Origin: Domibacillus indicus
GTDB taxonomy: Bacteria > Bacillota > Bacilli > Bacillales > Domibacillaceae
Direction of reading: 5' to 3'
Assembly (NCBI RefSeq): GCF_023715895.1
Contig: NZ_JAMBOO010000032.1
Coordinates: 1-45,266 of the forward strand
Length of the DNA: 45,266 bases
Every line of letters starts with the position of its first letter. Within the stretch, counting starts at the first letter, position 1. The position numbers and the translations under genes were made by a program. The notes beneath the pieces were generated by a model that saw only the letters and a list, made by a program, of their open reading frames with translations, made no database searches and was not told the DNA's origin. Shown piece after piece: positions 40,654-45,266 of the stretch.

Positions 40654-42616
40654 TAAAGGGCTGTTTCTGCAGCATGTGCGCTCTGTGTTATGGATCGGCC
40701 TGTTTTTTCTTTTGTCACAGGTTGTCCTGCTGCCGCTTGGCATCTTTGTCATTCTTCGGGATGAATGGAGCGTCAAATCGTTTTTAGAAACAAGCAACGG
40801 CAATGTCCTGCTTACAATTTCTTTTTCGATTCAATATATAACGTATATGGTGTTCCCGGTTTTAGCGGGTATTGTGTTAACGAGCTATATGACCAAAAAA
40901 AGCTCGTCCGATTTTATGCACGGCCTGCCGTTTAAGCGCGAAACGCTGCTGACACACGTATATGCAGCAGGGGCTGCCGCTCTTGGCCTGCCTATTCTGG
41001 TGAACGCTGTGATTTTGCTGGCGATACGGCCGATGGTAAAGCCGATTGATTATACAGTGGCAAACATTGCGGAATGGGCGGGTGTTTCCCTGTTTGTCGT
41101 TTTGTTTATGTTTATGACCACTGTTTTAATTGGCTTGTTTATTGGTCCGGCAATTTTACAGGGGGTCATGGCTTACGGCGTATTTGTATTGCCGGCTGCG
41201 CTTGTTTACATGACGCTGACCAATGCCCGGTATTTTATCAACGGGCTGGCCGTGGATGCTTATGCGTCTAAAATTATGGAAGACGGCATTTTCTTAGTCC
41301 GGGCTGCGAGCTACGAAACCCGCCCGTTTACCGGCACAGAGTGGGCGGTCTACCTGGTCATTGGAGTGGTCATGGTGGCCGTTTCTTACTATGTATATAA
41401 AGTGCGGCCTGCCGAAGCGGTAGATGAAACGATCGTATTTCCGTTTTTTAGATGGGCATTTATTTTCGTTTTAACGTTTGCAGCGACGCTGATTGGCGGT
41501 ATGTATTTTGCGGAGCTTCTTGGTGCCACATCCGGATGGATGATTGCCGGTTATGTGATTGGGGCTGCTGCCGGTTATACACTGCTGCAGATGATTGTGC
41601 AAAAGTCGCTGCGGCTTACATGGCCCTGGAAGGGATTTGTTTTCTATGCCCTGCTCGTTTTAATTTTGCTGCTGCCGGGAGCACTGTTTGCCCGGTCATA
41701 CGAAAAAGCGATTCCAAATGTGAATGATATTGAAAAGGTGTATATTGGCGATCAGGCAGAGCCGTTTTCAGGCCTGTTTTATGAGGAAGTGCAGAACAAG
41801 CTGAAAAAAGCGGATGCTGGATTTATGACAGACGGGTATTCTATTGAGCAGGGGCGACAGGTGCACCAAAAACTGATCGATGTTCAAAGTGAACACCCTG
41901 GTTTAAATGGCTACTCTATCTATATTACGTATAAGATGAAAGACGGGAGCCGGGTACTGCGTCAGTATTCTGTATCAGCAACTGAAGCAGACAAAGCGAC
42001 AAAGGAACTGCGAAAAAATGTCGAGTTTATTAAAGCATCGACGCCTATTTTTGCCCTGGCGCCAGAAGCTGCGATCAATTACCTAACGGTTTTTAACGAC
42101 GTAACCCAAATTCAAATGGCAAATGTCGCGGAAAAGAAAGCCGTTGAAGCGATTCGCGCAGCGATTGAAAGCGATCTGTTGTCAGGAGAAGCGGATATGT
42201 TCAGCGCGAACCGCAATGCAATTGCCGGATCGATCGATTTTTGGGCAGGGAAAGAAAATGGCGTCAGTTTGTACAGCAACGTTCATTTGGATGATGAGCA
42301 TACGATTGCTGCCATCCGGAAATATGTTCCAAACGGTGAGGCATTCGCTTCTGCTTCAAATGTCGATAAAGCGTTCGTCGTGAACGCAGCAAGCGAGGAA
42401 GAAAAGGAAAAGCTGAGTCAATTTATTTGGAACAATGAAGGTCAGGAGCCGGACTGGAGTAAAATGCCGCTGAAGTACAAACAGGTAACAAGTAAGGAGG
42501 AAATCCAGCAGCTGCTGAACCCGGCCTCTCTGACTAGAGATGGAGATCAGATGCTTGTGATTAAATGGAAGGGCGGAACTGAGCACACCATTATTTCAGC
42601 AGCTGGTTTAAAATAA
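40628..42616 (+). CDS. Large ABC-2-type permease with C-terminal DUF6449-like domain
   Basis: A 662-residue protein. The N-terminal ~370 residues contain about eight hydrophobic segments typical of ABC-2 exporters (LLPLGIFVILRDEWSVKSFL, HGLPFKRETLLTHVY, ILQGVMAYGVFVLPAALVY). A helix (about 338-358) then leads to a soluble C-terminal region of about 300 residues, probably extracytoplasmic, similar to the DUF6449 region of Bacillus ABC permeases. Substrate unknown; the YtrA-type regulator suggests cell-envelope stress. ATG at 40628 has GGGGAG upstream; a TTG at 40589 would add 13 residues within the ATPase gene. Confidence 0.82.
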   Translation: MKSGILSFNKGLFLQHVRSVLWIGLFFLLSQVVLLPLGIFVILRDEWSVKSFLETSNGNVLLTISFSIQYITYMVFPVLAGIVLTSYMTKKSSSDFMHGLPFKRETLLTHVYAAGAAALGLPILVNAVILLAIRPMVKPIDYTVANIAEWAGVSLFVVLFMFMTTVLIGLFIGPAILQGVMAYGVFVLPAALVYMTLTNARYFINGLAVDAYASKIMEDGIFLVRAASYETRPFTGTEWAVYLVIGVVMVAVSYYVYKVRPAEAVDETIVFPFFRWAFIFVLTFAATLIGGMYFAELLGATSGWMIAGYVIGAAAGYTLLQMIVQKSLRLTWPWKGFVFYALLVLILLLPGALFARSYEKAIPNVNDIEKVYIGDQAEPFSGLFYEEVQNKLKKADAGFMTDGYSIEQGRQVHQKLIDVQSEHPGLNGYSIYITYKMKDGSRVLRQYSVSATEADKATKELRKNVEFIKASTPIFALAPEAAINYLTVFNDVTQIQMANVAEKKAVEAIRAAIESDLLSGEADMFSANRNAIAGSIDFWAGKENGVSLYSNVHLDDEHTIAAIRKYVPNGEAFASASNVDKAFVVNAASEEEKEKLSQFIWNNEGQEPDWSKMPLKYKQVTSKEEIQQLLNPASLTRDGDQMLVIKWKGGTEHTIISAAGLK

Positions 42617-42623
42617 GAACGAT

Positions 42624-42658
42624 AAAAGCAGCCGCGCGTTATGCGGCTGCTTTCCTTT
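42624..42658. terminator. Bidirectional terminator
   Basis: AAAGCAGCCGC and GCGGCTGCTTT pair between convergent genes. Confidence 0.88.
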
Positions 42659-43448
42659 ATTGGTTTAATAGAGTTTTCCAGGATTCAGCGTGATGAACAG
42701 CAACCTGGCAGCCGCATTCATTTTCGAGTGTTTCCAGCTCTTTCTCGAAGTAGGCGGCGCTTTTTCCGAAAAACGAAATGCCTCCTGCTTCCGGGTTTGC
42801 AATCGTCTCCACAGCAATCGATACGTTCTTTTCGAGCAAACGACCAAGCGCACGCTCTTTGGCCGAAACATCCATAACTTTCTCGGCACTGTCGCGGTAC
42901 GCCATAATCACTGTATAATCCGTATGCTGAATCACAAACTCTGCTAACGTTCCTCCGGTAGAAGCGGACACTTCATCGTACCAAAAAGGAATATCAGCTC
43001 CGAGTGTCCAGCCGCTGTCTGCTGCCCGCTTAATCAGCCTTTCGTACCGATAAACCGCCTTTTTCTGATCAGTTTTCCATTCACTGGACAAATATGGTTC
43101 AATATCAAGGTGAATACCGTCCCAATCCAGCGGACGTATCCGGCGCAAAAAGGTGTCCAGATCTTTCTCCGTATATTCGGGTGATCCATCGAGCGCGTGA
43201 ACCCGCATACCCTGCTCGTGCGCTTTCTCAATAAAAGATTGATAGACGAAATCTGAAACAGAAGCATCGATTTGCACATATACATCTTTCACACTTTGTT
43301 TCTCAAAGAAGGACAGCATTTCTGTTGAATCTTTGAGCGTATGGGCATCCCATATCCATGTGGCTCTTTCTTTTTTCGACAATTCGTACCCTCCCCATAA
43401 AAGTAGAAGGAAGGCCAGGAGTATTCCGCCAAACACGAACATGCGCAT
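42657..43448 (-). CDS. Membrane-anchored GH18-like TIM-barrel protein
   Basis: A 263-residue protein with an N-terminal membrane anchor (about 4-21) and an extracellular domain. DGIHLDIEPY (about 109-118) resembles the DxxDxDxE catalytic strand of GH18-type glycosidases, with His in place of one Asp. Other barrel strands: VKDVYVQID, MRVHALDG, TLGADIPFWYDE, YTVIMAYRD and VSIAVETI. The pattern supports a glycoside-hydrolase-like barrel; chitinase activity should not be assumed. Probably acts on, or binds, wall polysaccharide. Convergent with the ABC permease. Confidence 0.65.
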   Translation of the reverse strand: MRMFVFGGILLAFLLLLWGGYELSKKERATWIWDAHTLKDSTEMLSFFEKQSVKDVYVQIDASVSDFVYQSFIEKAHEQGMRVHALDGSPEYTEKDLDTFLRRIRPLDWDGIHLDIEPYLSSEWKTDQKKAVYRYERLIKRAADSGWTLGADIPFWYDEVSASTGGTLAEFVIQHTDYTVIMAYRDSAEKVMDVSAKERALGRLLEKNVSIAVETIANPEAGGISFFGKSAAYFEKELETLENECGCQVAVHHAESWKTLLNQ

Positions 43449-43663
43449 GAAAAATCCGCCACCCTATCATGAATGTAGTTGCAATGAGTATAACAAACAG
43501 TGAACTTCTTTTTCATTTGAAGGAACGATTCATTTTCCGCTGGATTCTCAACACTTTTCCGATATAATAGAAAAGATGCATTTTCAGGTTTACACAATTC
43601 TTTTACTATAAAATATGATAGTATAAAAATCTACGAAATTGGAAGGAAAGAGGACTTTTCAAC

Positions 43664-45055
43664 ATGAAGAATGAGAAGACATTTTGGCTGCTGGCCCTGG
43701 CTTTTATTATTTGGCAGCCGGTTATTGATGTGCTCACAAGCGCATCGCTGCTGCTGCTTAACATTAGTTTAACTGTCGGTGTAATTGTTCGCGTGCTGTT
43801 TATGGCCGCTATCGTATTGATGCTGTTATGGAAAGCGCGGCGAAGCGGGCTGGCAAGGAAGTACATTCTTTATTTACTAGCCGTTGCGGCCGTCATTGCT
43901 ATTAACATTGTGCTGAATATGAACGTAAAAGATCCTTACTACCTTGGGAGCGAATTAAAGTTTTTCAATAAGATTGTGTACTTCCCAATCCTGTTTACGG
44001 GCTTTAGCGTTCTGTACCTTTATTTAAAGCGGGAGCAAGTGCCGTTTAAAGAAAAAACCACTTCTTATTTCTTGTACGCCTCGCTGATCATCAGTGCCGT
44101 GTTTCTTGTTTCCTTTGCAACAGGAACAAGCCTGTCCAATTACTCCCATACGAAAATCGGCTTTACCGGCTGGTTTTATGCCGGAAATGAAATTGGTGCC
44201 ATCATGGCGATCATTCTTCCGGTGACGGCCCTTTACGCAATTGAGAAAACAAATCGTGTAAAAGAGTGGCGTTATTGGATTCCATTTGTGCTGCTGGCTG
44301 TTTCGATGCAGTTTCTTGGAACGAAAGTTGGGTACGGCGGTATCGTCGTTGTGCTGCTGGCTGCTTTTTTCTCTATGCTCATTTTGTATTTCACCAAAGA
44401 GCGTTCAGGAAAAACGCGTTCTAATATGCTCATTTCGCTAGTGCTCATTGCTGTGCTCGCTGTGACAACACCGGTTACGCCTGTGTTTCATAACATGTTT
44501 GCACACTTAAGTTTATTAAACATCGACTTTAGCAAAGAAAAAGAAAAAGAGATTGATCCAGATACAGGCGAAGAACTGCCAGAAGATGAGCAGGAGGAAG
44601 AAGAGCCTGAGATTACAAATGAACAAGTGCAGAATCTTGTATTCAGCAGCCGGGAAAAATATTTAGCTGAGATGAAAGACCAGTTTGCCGAAGCGCCGGT
44701 TTCACAAAAGCTTTTCGGTATGGGATTTGCCGGAAACTATGAAGAACCGGAACCAGGCAAAACACCGAGAATGATTGAGATGGACTTTTTTGATCTCTTT
44801 TTCTCACTCGGTATCGTCGGCTTCCTGACCATGATGTCATTGCCGCTTTACTATGCGATCCGTTTTGTGATTCACTTTATCCGAAACATTAAACAAACCT
44901 TCACGCCGGTTAACATTATGTATGGAGTTGCCTTTATCCTTGGAATTGGGATTAGTGCAACGGCAGGGCATGTGTTAACGGCTCCTGCCGTCTCTATCTA
45001 TGTAGCAGCCGTTATGGCACTGCTTATGGTGCAAGAAGGCATTATAAAAGAATAA
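43664..45055 (+). CDS. O-antigen-ligase-like polytopic membrane protein
   Basis: A 463-residue protein with about 11 membrane segments and one large extracellular loop (about 285-365). The loop has an acidic stretch (DPDTGEELPEDEQEEEEPE) followed by SSREKYLAEMKDQF, LFGMGFAGNY and EMDFFDLFFSLGIVG, the pattern of Wzy/WaaL-like proteins in Gram-positive bacteria. These polymerise or ligate glycan chains from lipid carriers; the glycan is unknown. GGAAGGAAAGAGG precedes the ATG. No other glycan genes lie beside it in this window. Its downstream terminator is interrupted by an insertion sequence. Confidence 0.82.
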   Translation: MKNEKTFWLLALAFIIWQPVIDVLTSASLLLLNISLTVGVIVRVLFMAAIVLMLLWKARRSGLARKYILYLLAVAAVIAINIVLNMNVKDPYYLGSELKFFNKIVYFPILFTGFSVLYLYLKREQVPFKEKTTSYFLYASLIISAVFLVSFATGTSLSNYSHTKIGFTGWFYAGNEIGAIMAIILPVTALYAIEKTNRVKEWRYWIPFVLLAVSMQFLGTKVGYGGIVVVLLAAFFSMLILYFTKERSGKTRSNMLISLVLIAVLAVTTPVTPVFHNMFAHLSLLNIDFSKEKEKEIDPDTGEELPEDEQEEEEPEITNEQVQNLVFSSREKYLAEMKDQFAEAPVSQKLFGMGFAGNYEEPEPGKTPRMIEMDFFDLFFSLGIVGFLTMMSLPLYYAIRFVIHFIRNIKQTFTPVNIMYGVAFILGIGISATAGHVLTAPAVSIYVAAVMALLMVQEGIIKE

Positions 45056-45063
45056 AAGAGCAA

Positions 45064-45087
45064 GAAAACCGCCCCGGCTGATGTCGA
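45064..45087 (+). terminator. Host terminator split by IS1182-type insertion
   Basis: GAAAACCGCCCCGGC looks like the left half of a terminator (compare 11481-11495) but its right half is absent, because IS sequence begins at about 45088. The missing half should lie beyond the element's other end. Confidence 0.5.
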
Positions 45088-45118
45088 GGGCACTGAAAAA
45101 GTCTAGATAGTTTTAACC

Positions 45119-45159
45119 AAACCAGGTATTCGACGATTCAATCGTCGAATACCTGGTTT
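45119..45159 (+). terminator. 41-base palindromic hairpin inside the IS, upstream of its transposase
   Basis: Two 20-base arms (AAACCAGGTATTCGACGATT and its exact complement) surround a single C and are followed by T residues. It may stop transcription entering from the host, protecting the element from impinging transcripts. Confidence 0.75.
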
Positions 45160-45202
45160 TTTTCATTTATAATAAATTCAATACATACAGGTGGTGCTTC
45201 CA

Positions 45203-45266
45203 ATGATTTCAAATCAAGAAACACTTATACTAAGCCCGTTTGCGGCGATTTACGATATCGTTGTGC
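45203..45266 (+). CDS. IS1182-family transposase, N-terminal fragment (cut by window edge)
   Basis: ATG at 45203 follows CAGGTGG. The visible residues MISNQETLILSPFAAIYDIV match the conserved start of IS1182-family DDE transposases. Only 21 residues are seen. Confidence 0.85.
   Translation, partial: MISNQETLILSPFAAIYDIVV

Larger units (their letters stand above)
45088..45266 (+). mobile_element. Left end of an IS1182-family element
   Basis: GGGCACTGAAAAAGTC at about 45088-45103 looks like an IS1182-type terminal repeat. A strong palindromic hairpin and the start of a transposase follow. The element continues past the window. Confidence 0.75.

Overview
The window is a chromosomal segment of an endospore-forming, motile Bacillaceae bacterium (Bacillus or a close relative). 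Evidence: Firmicute-style Shine-Dalgarno sites with many GTG and TTG starts; SinI, SinR and Rok family regulators; candidate Spo0A boxes and a CcpA cre site; a split glycine decarboxylase (gcvPA/gcvPB) under a tandem glycine riboswitch; a sporulation-kinase remnant; LPXTG/sortase and SLH surface anchoring. I see no rRNA, tRNA, phage genes or CRISPR. Both edges are insertion sequences: the end of an IS3-type element (1-108) and the start of an IS1182-type element (from about 45088).

Layout. 392-3278: a VOC protein, a small membrane peptide, a YdcF-like protein, a secreted acidic protein and an SGNH hydrolase. 3679-8747: a sugar locus of DeoR regulator, phosphofructokinase-family enzyme, lipoprotein binding protein and two CUT1 permeases, with no ATPase of its own. 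9118-10391: two tandem short Rok-like nucleoid proteins behind a perfect SinR-type operator, then a decayed histidine kinase. 11084-13571: a c-di-GMP-I riboswitch in front of a 42-residue protein, convergent with a chemotaxis receptor. 13791-21581: secreted/surface proteins (NAGPA-SLH protein, SH3-SGNH hydrolase), a MacB-like ABC exporter, and a subtilisin-like protease behind a second c-di-GMP-I riboswitch with a SigmaD-like promoter. 22024-26214: the gcvT-gcvPA-gcvPB-HesB-like operon. 26395-33076: a cre-controlled ATP-grasp protein, sinI, a second SinI-like small ORF, two sinR paralogs, VanZ, DUF975, an M48-ankyrin fusion and YqxD. 33237-35860: phoX-tatA-tatC, a Tat translocase encoded with its substrate. 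36031-45055: an SPFH protein with a small membrane partner, an LPXTG Cna-B protein with class A sortase, a YtrA-type regulator with an ABC-2 transporter, a GH18-like protein and an O-antigen-ligase-like membrane protein.

How the genes may work together. Much of the window suits the switch between motility, surface attachment and sporulation: two c-di-GMP riboswitches, a chemoreceptor, SigmaD-like promoters, two SinR paralogs with one clear SinI and one SinI-like ORF, two Rok paralogs with a predicted SinR operator upstream, and two promoters sharing an identical 19-bp Spo0A-box-like element at almost the same distance from their -10 boxes. The proteins are recognised by family motifs; the regulatory links are inference.
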